DNA from: Strongylocentrotus droebachiensis
Lineage: Eukaryota > Echinodermata > Echinoidea > Camarodonta > Strongylocentrotidae
Reading direction: 5' to 3'
Length of the DNA stretch: 64,000 nucleotides
NCBI GenBank assembly: GCA_035222895.1
Contig: JAVYIG010000895.1
Span: 62,001 to 126,000 of the forward strand
Of this stretch, positions 51,101-61,347 are shown piece after piece (position 1 is the stretch's first letter; each line of letters opens with the position of its first letter). Made by a program: the position numbers and the translations under genes. The notes under the pieces are model-generated. The model was not told the DNA's origin. It saw only the letters and a program-made list of their open reading frames with translations, and ran no database searches.

Positions 51101-52757
51101 ACAAATACAGGGTTCTTGCAACTATTAATGTATGTAATTCGCATTCTTACTATTGAAATACAATTATTCGTAACATGTGAACGAAATAACTTGTAACATG
51201 GTATTAAGTAGAGATTTGTGCTTTAATTAAAATTAGAATACATTACGAAAAATGTGAAGATAATGTATCAAATATAATAAAGCAATATGGATATCTTCAG
51301 GCGCATACGCAGGGGGGGGGGGGTTCGGGGTTGAACCCCCCTCCCTTAACATTTTTAATGTGTACGTTTTGGATGAAACCCCCCCTTTTTTTTTTCCTTT
51401 TTTTTATTAGACAAAAATAAAAAAATAAATAAATTGTGGTAATTGGTGACCCAAAAGAGCAGACATTACCCCCCCCCCCCAAATATCGACCGGCCAAATT
51501 TCCAAATTTTCGGACCCCTAAAATGTTTTTTATCTCCTCTTCCCCCCCCCCCCCCCCCTTATTCAGCGGCTGGCTGAGTCGTTGCGAGTTTTTTTAGACC
51601 AAAAAATAAAAAAATGTCCTCTTACCCCCGCTTATTCAGCGACTGGCTGAGACGTTGCGAAAATTTCGACCCAATTTAAAAATGTTAATCCCTCCCCTTA
51701 GAACAAATCTTGCGTACGCCACTGGATATCTTAGTATACGGAGAAAATTATGATTAGTGGTTGGGATACTTTAAGTGTATCAACAACAAAAAATGATGAC
51801 AATTAATAAGGGCCTCAAAATGCTTTATCTCAGGAGCTGAATATGGGACAACATTTGTTGAAGATAAAGAAGTTCACATATGTAGCCAAATCGGTAAAGC
51901 AAATTATTAACATACACATACTCAAACTAAATATTTTGATAACTACTGATCCACATGTCCGATACACGTTTCTAAATCTGTTATGATATTGCTGTGTGAT
52001 GTTGCCATTGTTATTTTGTTATATTGCTTTTGTATTTTGACACTGTTTTATCATATTGTAAATATCTAATTGCTTTGTAAAACATACAATATCAGCCTTG
52101 AGCTGCATGACATACTGAATTTTTAAATAAATCAATTCAACCATACATGTGAAACTGTTTTTCTTTCTTGAACTTGAACTTGAACTTTAGCTCCCACTTT
52201 CAAATGATCAAGAAACATGTGTAGAAACAAATTACATGTAACTGAACATTGAGATATACATGTTAAACCACATCATGAAAGTACATGTAAATAGCATAGT
52301 TCAAAAGTTATTCATTATACACAATACAAGAATCCATTAATTCACATAATTCAATGGTGGAGTCTACTAAAAAATTCAAATAAAAAAGCAAAAAAATAAA
52401 AAATAACAAGAACGCAATAAATGTATTACACCCCGAGCACACCCAAAGATTAAATGGTCAAAAATGTTAACCAGCTATCATGAATATCAGTAGATTTTCT
52501 TCTTTAGCTCTGTCAGTTCTAACTAGTAAATATTTTAATCACCTGAATTGATACAAATCCTCCTCCGTAGTTCTGTTGATTGCTGAGCCAGAGAGCAACT
52601 TTGCCTGCCTTTTGATAATCGTGTAAGGCAATTTGTGCCAGGAGAGCATAGCCGGAGGTTTCTATTTCAACAGCAGAAGGTCTTCTCTGTAACCAAAATG
52701 GCTGGCTGTCATCTCTATAATTGGCTACATCCGGAGTAAAACTCACAGCCCTAGTAT
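33188..52757 (-). CDS. C-terminal half of a complement C3/C4/C5-type thioester protein (11 exons; N-terminal part not in window)
   Basis: Minus-strand exons in order: 52757-52543, 51045-50893, 49756-49691, 48921-48785, 46090-45985, 44096-44025, 43731-43626, 36254-36168, 35713-35630, 34958-34875, 33338 to 33215 or 33188. All frames and phases join. Exon 1 is the end of the thioester domain (SGYALLAQIAL, WLSNQQNYGGGF); exon 2 starts DTVVALQALAKY; exons 2-4 complete TED and CUB; exons 5-7 are MG8 (THMSILDVRLYSGF, CFTFSAKSYVVVG, VHLYDYYDP); exons 8-11 are the anchor and C345C/NTR region (CTIFYKPG, CSESECICT, INEGCDCPKV). Complement C3-type proteins covalently tag foreign surfaces. The thioester GCGEQ exon, catalytic His, anaphylatoxin and MG1-7 are absent here. 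The exon 8 donor (gtggat) is weak; the C-terminus is uncertain. TEP/A2M identity is less likely because C345C is present. Confidence 0.88.
33800..34020 (+). mobile_element. 3' end of a decayed LINE with ATTATT tail
   Basis: Plus-strand translation near 33815-33915 gives an RT C-terminal signature (ALKLWNN, then SVNFFKSKLKAHLF) followed by an ending GCTCTATAAATGTATTATTA typical of L2/CR1-like tails. Confidence 0.6.
34610..34765 (-). mobile_element. C-terminal RT fragment of a LINE
   Basis: Minus-strand peptide with LPRKTVIFTEPSYWNALPLE and SLYTFKRKRKELLF, the usual LINE RT C-terminal pattern. No other domain left. Lies inside an intron of the C3-like gene. Confidence 0.6.
35261..35335 (+). 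tRNA. tRNA-like 75-nt sequence, probably tRNA pseudogene or SINE head
   Basis: A 7-bp acceptor stem GTCTCTG/CAGAGAC closes exactly 75 nt. A hairpin GGCTTTTAAGCC occupies the anticodon position with TTT in the loop, and GGGTTTGATTCCC resembles a B box. The D arm is degenerate and no CCA or terminator supports a functional gene. Located in an intron of the C3-like gene. Confidence 0.4.
37189..37633. mobile_element. hAT element with 8-bp GCCGGCGG duplication, carrying a GATAAACTCAGTTTATC satellite
   Basis: Ends are CAGGCGCGGATCCACGGGC and GCCCGTGGATCCGCGCCTG, with a perfect GCCGGCGG repeat at 37181-37188 and 37634-37641. Arms of about 70 bp flank 37260-37570, which is a tandem array. Confidence 0.9.
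37260..37570. repeat. Palindromic tandem array of GATAAACTCAGTTTATC units
   Basis: About 15-20 alternations of CAGTTTATC and GATAAACT(C/G)AG. Each unit is its own inverted repeat, so the array could fold into many cruciforms. Confidence 0.9.
37800..38015. mobile_element. Truncated copy of the CAGGCG...TGCGTACGC hAT-like family
   Basis: CTTATTCAGCGGCTGGCTG and GTCGTTGCGAAATTTT occur twice between poly-C runs. The right end TGCGTACGCGCCTG matches the family at 51298-51724. Confidence 0.65.
38138..39017. mobile_element. 880-bp Tc1/mariner-like foldback with arms of about 430 bp
   Basis: TA|CAGTGCGTCCCAGAAAAA at the left and the mirror ending GGGACGCACTG|TA at the right. The arms remain inverted copies almost to the centre (about 38570-38580). 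No coding capacity. A second truncated copy lies at 44216-45410. Confidence 0.9.
39438..39860 (-). mobile_element. L1/Tx1-like LINE RT fragment
   Basis: Minus-strand ORF with YQDNWRPISLFNTDDKI, FKRLHRVLSRII and STDQKGFIKKRSAANI, the RT fingers region of L1/Tx1 elements. A deletion removes the part before YQDNWRP. Stops and ends on both sides. Confidence 0.8.
40540..40745 (+). mobile_element. SINE-like repeat ending in TTATTATTATT
   Basis: Body motifs AAGGCATTAATCTTCATTTG, CCCCGGTGAGGTAAATGGGT and a terminal GGCGCTATAGAAATGCC before (ATT)n, typical of invertebrate SINEs that share LINE tails. Confidence 0.6.
41700..43420 (+). mobile_element. Decayed L1/Tx1-like LINE ORF2
   Basis: Plus-strand pieces in order: EAMALAIRQNGFIKGIPGE and a broken FADD-like region (about 41820-41930), SKSKAIWIG (about 42000), CWNELHDPDWPGQL (about 42840), a CxxC remnant (about 43035), and FKVLKMMSLKILKTAW C-terminal motif (43159-43340). 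Many stops and frameshifts, plus a poly-G run at 42977-42994. Confidence 0.65.
44216..45410. mobile_element. Second, truncated copy of the 880-bp foldback, split by a TTAA element
   Basis: 44216-44615 matches the left arm at 38138-38540, and 45329-45410 resumes the sequence. The right arm is mostly missing. Confidence 0.85.
44616..45332. mobile_element. piggyBac-like non-autonomous element with TTAA target duplication
   Basis: TTAA|GCTATGGTCACA at the left, TGTGACCGTAGCT|TTAA at the right. The homologous uninterrupted site in the 38138 element reads GACTTAACTCC, so insertion duplicated TTAA. The interior is GC-rich (CGGGCGGCG, CGGTGACCGA types) and has no transposase. Confidence 0.85.
45670..45835. 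mobile_element. Relic of a hAT-like repeat with poly-C/poly-G runs
   Basis: Poly-C and poly-G runs, CGTGTTTTTACACG palindrome and an end GGATCCGCCACTGG similar to other hAT-like ends here. Confidence 0.4.
47065..47390 (-). mobile_element. C-terminal fragment of an L1/Tx1-like LINE
   Basis: Minus-strand peptide VQRLWQNVIDKFELRELRS, SPRIKMFINTIIF, then after one stop ILSWGEFQKELLEFREEEKN. This is the usual RT-distal C-terminal region. Followed by (AC)n repeats 47370-47455. Confidence 0.65.
48345..48475 (-). mobile_element. SINE body fragment
   Basis: Minus-strand motifs TGTCCTTTGGCAAGATATT, CCACCCAGGTGAAGTAAAGG and GGTACCAAGCAGG, the same body as at 23505-23720. Confidence 0.6.
48980..49165 (+). 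mobile_element. tRNA-derived SINE
   Basis: GCGTGATGACTCAGTGGTAG is an A-box-like head, with a degenerate B box GGTTGGTGCGCTAG 35 nt later. Body continues to about 49165. Confidence 0.55.
49691..49756 (-). CDS. 66-nt exon of the C3-like gene (CUB strand)
   Basis: Acceptor gacag, donor gtaggt, phase 0 on both sides, 22 codons (VSQSIGRSLTIGCRGTGIAK then AY). It fills the otherwise missing CUB segment corresponding to the FTVTAEGKGQG region of vertebrate C3. It is too short to stand out as an ORF. Confidence 0.75.
49905..50010 (+). mobile_element. Interspersed repeat, partial copy 3 of the 19125 family
   Basis: Shares CACCATATCACAGACACTGA and CATGCATCTCAGATTT with 19430-19500; truncated. Confidence 0.7.
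50175..50220. repeat. 46-bp perfect palindrome centred on TTAATTAA
   Basis: TGCCGATCAAATAATTGTCT is followed by its exact complement with no spacer. Lies in a repeat shared with 21560-21840. Confidence 0.95.
51298..51724. mobile_element. hAT-like element with perfect 8-bp GATATCTT duplication
   Basis: Ends CAGGCGCATACGCA and TGCGTACGCCACTG. GATATCTT at 51290-51297 and 51725-51732. The interior has poly-C/poly-G runs and two copies of CTTATTCAGCG(G/A)CTGGCTGAG. Confidence 0.92.
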
Positions 52758-52779
52758 CTAAAAGACCAAAAATAATGAA

Positions 52780-53170
52780 ATGATAATCATAATAATGGTA
52801 ATAACGATAACAATAATCTTAACTAGACTTGAATTCGTCACTTTGACGATTTAGGTGATACGTATGCTCATGTGTAACATAATGAAGAACGCATTTTCAC
52901 GATTTCATCTTTCGTTTACTACTCCCATTATGGTTTATCCATGAGTCAAGTTTCAACTGTAGGGCAGAGGGAGACAGACCACGAGAATAAGAGGGTGGCA
53001 AGGCAAGAGAGAGGGAGAGAGAGAGAGAGAGGGAGGGAGAGGGTGAAAAAGAAGAGAGATAGATAGATGCAGAGACAGACCAAAAAAAGAGAGGGGCAAA
53101 ATATGAGAGGAGAAGGAAAAAAGAGCAAGAGAGAGGAGAGAGAGAGAGATGCAATTGAGAACAATGCCTT
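52780..53170. repeat. Purine-rich GAGAGA tract and short ATA repeats upstream of the first visible TED exon
   Basis: (GA)n-rich stretch at about 52990-53150. ORFs through it on the minus strand (Ser/Leu) are artefacts. Confidence 0.85.
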
Positions 53171-53375
53171 CCAGATTGTTTTTTTTTTAAAGCTTTTTTG
53201 CCTTTATTCAGATCTTTATAATTATACAAAATGATGAATAGGAACACAACTGTTCTTACAGTATAAACATACATGTAGTACATTGTCTCATACATTATAA
53301 ACACAGACATATTTAAAAAATATTTTCCATAAGTATCCAAACTAATATAGTACACATTCAAACAAGTGTACAGAA

Positions 53376-54880
53376 TGTGCTCCAATTCCTTTAAAAACGG
53401 AAAAGGTGACGGTAATTCTTGAATACAACATTATAAAAAGGAACAATTTTTACAACATAATATGCAAATTAATTAGTTCAATATAAATTAAGCAATCTGA
53501 ACAAAGATTTTCTTTTATAAACAAAGAGTATAAGGTGAAGGTGCTGCTTCATAACCCATGATGCCATTTGTTATATTTACATATAATAATACGGTGCATT
53601 TTTCATTATAACTATATAAGGGTCTTGTATCAGTGGAGGTCTGTAACTATACCGTTATTTAAAAAATATATAAATATGAAATATAAAAAAACAAGCAAAC
53701 ACGATAGCAGATAAATGTCCGGGTCGATGGGAAAGTGAGTGAGTGAACAGGAAACAGGAAGCACAATATATATACAATCAGTTCCCCTGCCTTAAGGGGT
53801 AACATTTTCCCATTTTTGATAATGTATTGGCAGTTTGTCCTTTAATTTTGCTTTTTCATGTTCAACTTTTTTTGAGTTCTCTACAGCCTTACATATTTCT
53901 TTACTAGTTGGGAACTTTCCATTTTTACGATTACTGTAAATCATATATTTGACCATAATCAATACATGATTTAACAATATATTATCTTTCATATTTTTTT
54001 CTGAAACCAAGCAACACATCAATCCATTGCATATTAAGAAACTGAAACATCTTTAAACTGTTTCCCATCTCATTCCATATTCTGGTCCCTTCAGAACATT
54101 CAAAGAAGATATGACGATAGGTTTCTACTTCTTTTCTACAAAAGGAACATAAATTTGACTGTGTTAATCCAAAAAGATACAATTTATCATTACAAAATAT
54201 GATGTTATGTAAAAGTTTATACTGAAATTCCCTTAACTTCCCATCTACAGTGGAAAATCTGGGGATTGAGAAACATGTTGTAGTTTCCGACTTATCTAGA
54301 TTTAAAGCTATTACCTCTGGATGTTTAAAAGCAAATGCATCTTGTATTATAAAAATGTTATAGAGCATTTTGGAAGAGACAGACTCAAAAGAATATACTG
54401 TTTTGTTAATGATAAAGTTAATGTTGGAAAGATCAACAGTGTCATTTAGAGTATCATCTCTCCCTCTGCAAAGTCTCTTAATCTTCCAGGCAGCTGGCAA
54501 TTTGGTGTATAGATCATTAAGCAAAAACAGATGACCATGATTAAAAGTGGTATAGCGCCCCCTTCAGGTATTCGATTGAGTATTGTTATATATGATAATT
54601 GACATGTCACCTATGATTGAATTTTTGACTATGATAACGTCATGATAATGTAAGATAGTCTACATAAATCTTGTGAAAACTTGTCTCAGCTACAACATAC
54701 TCAAAATCAACAAAATCCCAGCAGAAATAACGGCGATATCGCTCACAAAAGACAGAAATGTAGAATCCAGATTTGAGAAAAAGTCATCTCCCATAGAGAT
54801 TAAACGCAAAAAGTAATGGATTAAGTGAAAATAGGGTAATAATAAAGTAAATAGGGTTGTTTATTACATTATTTGCGATT
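53376..54880 (-). mobile_element. L1/Tx1-like LINE fragment plus flank, copy A
   Basis: The minus-strand reading (54524-53792) gives FQYKLLHNIIFCNDKLYLFG, SNLCSFCRKEVETYRHIFFE and WIDVLLGFRKK, the C-terminal region of Tx1-type ORF2. It matches copy B (58306-60735), including non-coding flanks on both sides. It lacks about 930 bp present in B and contains about 57 bp absent from B. Confidence 0.85.
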
Positions 54881-55235
54881 CTACGTGTTTTAATAATCAA
54901 AGGAGATGGTACAGTGAAAGGTCAAAAAGAAAGAAAAAAATGAAGAAAACAAATTGTTGCCGATATACCAAAACATTTCCCATAGCGATTACACGTAAAC
55001 GGAAAATGGAATTCTCAAATCCCATGTTGCAAGTGAAATATGAGCATGATCTCGGCATCTGATCGAAAAATAAACATGACATTTGTGTTAGCTTATTGTC
55101 TCAGCTACAGCATACTCGAAGCTCAGAGAAAACACAGCTAAAACAACGGAAATATTGCTCGTGAAAGACGGGAATGTAGAATCCAGTTTTGAGAAAAAGT
55201 CATGTCCCATAGAGAATACACGCAAAATGTGAAAA
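54681..55235. repeat. Diverged tandem repeat of a 130-bp non-coding block
   Basis: 54681-54815 and 55100-55230 share TGTCTCAGCTAC(A)AC, GAATGTAGAATCCAG and TTTGAGAAAAAGTCAT. A third copy is at 60531-60665. Confidence 0.75.
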
Positions 55236-56099
55236 ATTGACATGCCTCCTTTAATCGCAAAAATACGCCATAATGCTTTCGTCAAATGAGATTTTGTGGC
55301 AACTGCATTTGTAAAGAATTGTCTCAGCTAGAACATATCAACATTTTGAAGTAAATCGATCTATATTTACAGAGATACAATCAATTTTCCGTAAATATGC
55401 TGACGTCATAATATGCAACTTAAAATTTTAAGTTCGGAGGCCATTATGATGACGTCATGAATAATTGAGAGTCAAATCAGACATGAAATCATATCTACAA
55501 TTCATAATCTATCAAAATATGAAAACAAAATTGGGTTCACCTTGAATCCTAAAGCGCTACAATGGATTTTGTATAGGCATGTTTTTGCCCATGAATGCTT
55601 TGTATTACAAGAGCTCGCACGCACGGACATTATCTTAAACAGACGCTCATTTCGTTATTAATGGGCAGAAAAAGGTAAACAAGGTATCAAAATGCTTGGA
55701 AAAATGTGTCAAATATGATGACAGAAAAATATGGCGATTTTATGTTGCGAAATGCCATTACGCGCGGAAACAAGCGCATGCGCGTGTGCGCGTTTTTTGC
55801 AAAATGCTTAAAACGGCCTGAAACGTATGCGAAATGAATTTGAGACGATTTCGAGCATTTTGAAATTTTGCGCGCGCTAACGCGCGGACGTACGCATGCG
55901 CGCGCGTTTTTTGACCTGAAATTGACCGGACGGATATTGACCTTGATCACGATAAATATGAATAAGAAATGCCTTTCCGTTATGAAGATATGATCATGAG
56001 TTGAGAACCAGTCCCTAGATCACAAACACCATAAAGAGAGGAGTCAGAAGAAAGCAAAGACTGTACAATAAAGCTAAAGCTTCATAAACACCAGATGAT

Positions 56100-57911
56100 T
56101 GGCTTAAGTACAAGAATTATCAGAAAGAATTAAGATCTCAACTTCGTCATAACTACTGGACTTATCAAAACAAGATGTTCTCTCCTGATGACAAGAACAA
56201 CGCAGCATTCTGGAAGTTCATCAAATCCAGAAAGCAAGAGTCATCTGGAGTTGGATCCCTCAAGTGTGGTGAAACGCTTGTATCAGACAGTAAAGGGAAA
56301 GCAACTGCACTGAACGACCAATTCCAATCAGTTTTCACACTGGAGGATAACTCGAACATTTCAGATCTTAGACAGCCCGTGTTTCCTTCAATGGATCGCA
56401 ATGAAATCTCTGTGAAAGGCATTGTCACGCTACTGAAAGCTACAAATGTTAGCAAAGCCACAGGACCAGATGGCATACCAGGAAGGATCTTGAAGTTCTT
56501 TGCTAAAGACATTGCACCGATCCTGACCTTTATCTTTCAACAATCTCTAGATACAGGAACAGTACCATCTGACTGGCGTCTTGCAAACATCTCACCAATT
56601 TTCAAGAAAGGAGATAGGAGCAAGGCCTCCAAGTACCGCCCTGTATCAATCACGTCCATCTGCAGTAAACTGCTCGAACATGTCATTTTCAGCAATATCA
56701 TGGATCACTATGACGAAAATAATATTCTCAATGATGTTTAGCATGGCTTTCGTCCTGGCCATTCATGTGAGGCCCAGTTGATCATTACATCTCAAGATGT
56801 TGCACACTCTCTAGACCAGAAAGAGCAAGTTGATGCAGTTGCATTAGACTTCTCCAAAGCCTTTGACCGTGTACCCCATAACCGCCTCCTCCATAAGCTC
56901 CATCACTATGGGATCCATGACAACCTTATCAGATGGATCAGGGTGTTCCTAACTGAAAGGTTACAACGTGTTGTTGTAGATGGAGAGTCATCTGAATGGG
57001 TTCCAGTCACCTCTGGGGTACTGCAGGGCACAGTTCTCGGCCCACTTCTGTTTATATCCTTCATCAATGACATAGTAGATGGGATCTCTTCCAAAATCCG
57101 ACTCTTTGCTGATGATTGTCTTCTATACCGTCCGATCACTGATGTCACTGATAGCCAAGCCCTACAACAAGATCTCAACAGGCTGCATTAATGGGCTAAC
57201 ACATGGCAGATGAAATTCAACACCGAGAAATGCTACCACATCACATTCTCTCTACGTCGGAAAGCCACCACCACGACATACACGCTAGGAGACACTCCTC
57301 TTGTGTTGATAACAGATCTCCGGTATCTAGGACTGACTTTCTCATCCAACTTGCCCTGTCAAGGCCACATGAACAACATCACATCCCGAGCCAATCGGAT
57401 GCTGGGACTAGTCAGCAGAAATTTCCGCAAAACCTCACAAAAGATCCGCCAACAAGCCTACTTCTCTCTTGTTAGACCTCATCTGGAATACTGTTGCTCG
57501 GTCTGGAACCCTCACACAAACAAGCATATATCCAAAATCGAGGCAGTACAAAGGCGAGCAGCAAGATTCACCCTCCAGAGATATCGTCATATGGCCAGTG
57601 TCTCGGCCATGATTCAACATCTGAAATGGGAGAGCCTGGAGAGGAGAAGAAATGCTGCAAGCGTCCACCTCATGTACAAGATTCAAAACAACACAGTAGC
57701 CATCAATGCACACCATTACACAGCACCCATGATTTCCAGCAACACACGACAGTATCACTCAAAGAAGTTGCTGGCTATCCCATCCCGCACCCAACTCTAC
57801 CAGAACTCATTTTCCCCTCGGACAGTAACTGCGTGGAATGCACTTTCAAAGATCACCCTTGACGCTAATTCACTGGAGGGCTTTAAGGGAGCGCCTCCAC
57901 CCAGCATCTAG
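56100..57911 (+). pseudogene. CR1/Jockey-like LINE RT, one frame with two stops
   Basis: One reading frame from 56175 to 57911, broken by TAG at 56739-56741 and TAA at 57189-57191. RT motifs are in order: SKATGPDGIPGRILK, YRPVSITSICSKLLE, ALDFSKAFDRVPHN, SGVLQGTVLGPLLF, catalytic RLFADDCLLY, then the C-terminal HLEYCCSVWNP and TVTAWNALS. No endonuclease domain is present upstream, so it is 5'-truncated. It lies between the protease exons and the TED exons, plus strand, and cannot supply host exons. Confidence 0.9.
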
Positions 57912-58305
57912 ACCAAGAACTAGATAGTTTATTCCTCAGCACTATATATATCCTGACTTATGGATCCTGCTGAGTATCGTCGTAAAAGTAGAAGTAGAAG
58001 TACCTCCCCCAAAAACTGCGCCTGGATGACGTCATGAAGACTTGATGACCTTGAAAATGTTTCTGTCACGTCTTGTGGCAATGACCTATAACTGTGCCAA
58101 AAATTGAACGAAATTGACAAAACTGATCTTGAGTTATCCTGTTAACAAAAAAGTGTGCAAATAAATAAAAATAAATAAAGAATAATAAAGAAGAAAATTC
58201 TGATGAAAACAATAGGTGGTCTGTCGTTGACAGACCACCTACTAAATAACTAGACTTAAATAACTGACGAATTAGGTGATACGTATGCTATTTTTTTATC
58301 ATGAA

Positions 58306-60735
58306 AGTGTGTACAAATTGTGCTACAAATCCTTTAAAAAGGAAAAGGTGACGGTAATGTTTCATATTAATATTTTTGGATACAACATTATAAAAAGGAA
58401 CAATTCTTACAACATATCTTCTATGCAAATTAATTAGTTCAATATAAATTGAGCAATCGGAACAAAGATTTTCTTATATAAACAAAAAGTATAAGGTGAA
58501 GGTGCTGCTTCATAACCTATGATAACACAATTTGTTATATTTACATATAATGATATGGTGCTTTTTTTTAACTACTAGATTTCATTATAACTATATGAGG
58601 GTCTTGTATCAGTGGAGGTCTGAAACTATACCGTTATTAAAAAATAAAAATATAAAAAATAACAAACAAGCAAACAACGATAGTAGATAAGTGTTTGGAT
58701 CGATGAGAAAATGAGGGAGTGAACAGGAAATACAATATATATACAATCAGTTCCCCTGCCTTAAGGGGTAAATTTTTCCCATTTTTGATAATGTATTGGT
58801 AGTTTGTCCTTAAATGTTGCTTTTCATGTTCAACCTTTTTTGAGTTCTCTACAGCCTTACATATTTCTTTACTAGTTGGGAACTTTCCATTTTTACGATT
58901 ACTGTAAATCATATATTTGACCAAAATCAATACATGATTCAACAATATATTATCTTTCATATTTTTTCTGAAACCAAGCAACACATCAATCCATTGCATA
59001 TTAAGAAACTGCAACACCTTTAAATTGTTTCCCACCTCATTCCATATTCTGGACCCTTCAGAACATTCAAAAAAGATATGACGATAGGTTTCTACTTATT
59101 TTCTACAAAAGGAACATAAATTTGACTGTGATAATCCCAAAAGATACAATTTATCATTGTAAAATATGATGTTATGTAAAAGTTTATACTGAAATTCTCT
59201 TAACTTCCCATCTAGAGTGGAAAATCTGGGGATTGAGAAACATGTTGTAGTTTCCGACTTATCTAGATTTAAAGCTATTACCTCTGGATGTTTAAAAGCA
59301 AATGCATCTTGTATTATAGCAATAAAAATGTTATAGAGCATTTTGGAAGAGACAGGCTCAAAAGAGTACACTGTTTTGTTAATGATAAAGTTAATGTTGG
59401 AAAGATCAACAGTTTGGCAATTTGGTGTATAGATCATTAAGAAAAAACAGATCGTCTACATTAAGACCTTTCCTTATGAAATAGTCCCCTGATCTCATAC
59501 CCCCTTCTGCGTCCATCAAATGTTTAACTTGAAAAATGTTCACATTAAATAATTTTGCATTAAAAGGAATTATCCTACCTTCAATAAAAGTATTGTTAAA
59601 GATAATTTGAGTTTCATTATGTGTTTCTTTTACAATATATTCCTTCTCCTTTAGATAATTCCAGATGTTCAAAATATCCAAGTAGAGATTAGGTGCCTTA
59701 ATATTGATTGTTTTGGGATTATAATTGCAAAGAAATATTAACTTTCCTCCTACCGTTCTGAATATATAAATTGTTTCCATTTCATGTCATTATTGCCACC
59801 AAGCCGTTTCTTAATCCATACTACACACTGTGCATAAATCATGTATTTGAAATTCAACATTTTCAAACCCCTTTTATCATAGTTCAAATATAAAATATTC
59901 CTTTTTATCTTATCATGTCCGTTCCATATAAAATTAAAACATATCTTCTCAACTTCCTTGAAAACACTTGTTGGTACTGACATTATAGAAGACACATATA
60001 GTAATTTAGAGATTGCAAAACCTTTAACCAATTGAATTTTCCCAAAAAGTGTTAAATCCCGTTGCTTCCACCACCCTAACAATCTTTTTATTTTGCTCAG
60101 TATTTCCTTATAATTCATTTCTTCTTTAACACTAATATCCAAAGAGAAGTATATTACAAGAACTTTTACCAGAGAAACCATCTTACCCAATGTTATACCA
60201 GTCAAATTTGCATTACTGTGACTAGAAGAACCAAGCTTCATAATTTGTGTTTTGTCCCTATCAATTTTTAATCCAGATACTTGAGAGAAGGAAACCAGTA
60301 TTTTTTCTAAGATTTTCATATCTTCTGTGTCTTTCAAAAAATTGAACAGTCGTCTGCATACATTACTATCTTCTAAGGTGACCATGATTACAAGTGGTAT
60401 AGCGCCCCCTTCAGGTATTCGATTGAGGATTGTTATATATGATAACTGAGATGTCGCCAATGTTTTAATTTTTTGACTATGATAACGTCATGATAATGTT
60501 AAATAGTCTACATAAATCTTGTGGAAACTTGTCTCAGCTACAACATACTCAAAATCAACAAAATCCCAGCAGAAATAACGGCGATATCGCTCACAAAAGA
60601 CAGAAATGTAGAATCCAGATTTGAGAAAAAGTAATCTCCTCTAGGGATTACACGCAAAAAGTAATAGATTAAGTGTAAATAGGGTAATAATAGAGTAAAT
60701 ATGGTTGTTTATTACATTATTTGCGATTCTACGCC
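58306..60735 (-). mobile_element. L1/Tx1-like LINE fragment plus flank, copy B
   Basis: The minus strand carries ORFs 60460-59750, 59780-59406, 59437-59096 and 59035-58637: SGLKIDRDKTQIMKLG, LGWWKQRDLTLFGKIQLVKG, CFNFIWNGHDKIKRNI, LYLNYDKRGLKMLNF and the C-terminal SNLCSFCRK. This is the RT thumb and C-terminal part of a Tx1-type ORF2 with several frame breaks. The catalytic FADD region is missing. Confidence 0.85.
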
Positions 60736-60739
60736 AAAA

Positions 60740-61347
60740 TATATAAACTATTATCATACAAGCCTTTTTCCTTTTAGAACTACGCTTGACCTGTTACTCA
60801 GATGGCGGCCATTTTGGATTTGCACAATATGGCGGCCCCAGAGGACGCCTTTTTTAGCGCCCGCAGAAATCGTAATAGTATAGTATAAGCTACCTCTTGG
60901 CCAAATTGGGTGCTTTTAGAAGAATCTGCACCAAACATCCCCTATATAACCTTAAAGGTAAAGACCAGTATTGGAAACGCCCCAATTTCAAAAAAATGAA
61001 ATGGAAGCTCTCATTACCAATCTTGTGAAAGAATATGTTTTGACTAATACATGATGATAAAAAATTTGCCGGGAAACCGTCTACTAATTCATATATTTGG
61101 TAAATTTGTTTCTCTCATGGTCTGTGAGAGATATAGGGTAGTCCCATATACATCTTTCTGTGTATAGTGCTTGTAACTTTACGAAGAATGGGCCAAATTT
61201 CTCATCATTTTGATGATTCCAGAACCTTGCAGATGCTAGATGCTAGATGATCAACCTTTTCTGATCGATTCCACAACGTTTCTTTTACAATGCAATCGCA
61301 TGACCATAACTGGTCTTTACCTTTAACAGCCCCGACTATATACTTAC
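60740..61347. other. Non-coding sequence downstream of the protease exons
   Basis: Contains a repeat near 61130-61300 (CATACATCTTTCTGTGTAT, GATTCCAGAACCTTGCAG) also found at 5500-5660. No exon recognised. Confidence 0.5.

Noticed and set aside
52897-53385. 162-aa minus-strand ORF upstream of the first TED exon
   Set aside because: Ser/Leu stretch from a GA microsatellite; no similarity to TED or MG domains.
57203-57862. Second-frame ORFs over the CR1-like LINE
   Set aside because: Shadows of the RT frame; the RT motifs are all in the 56175 frame.
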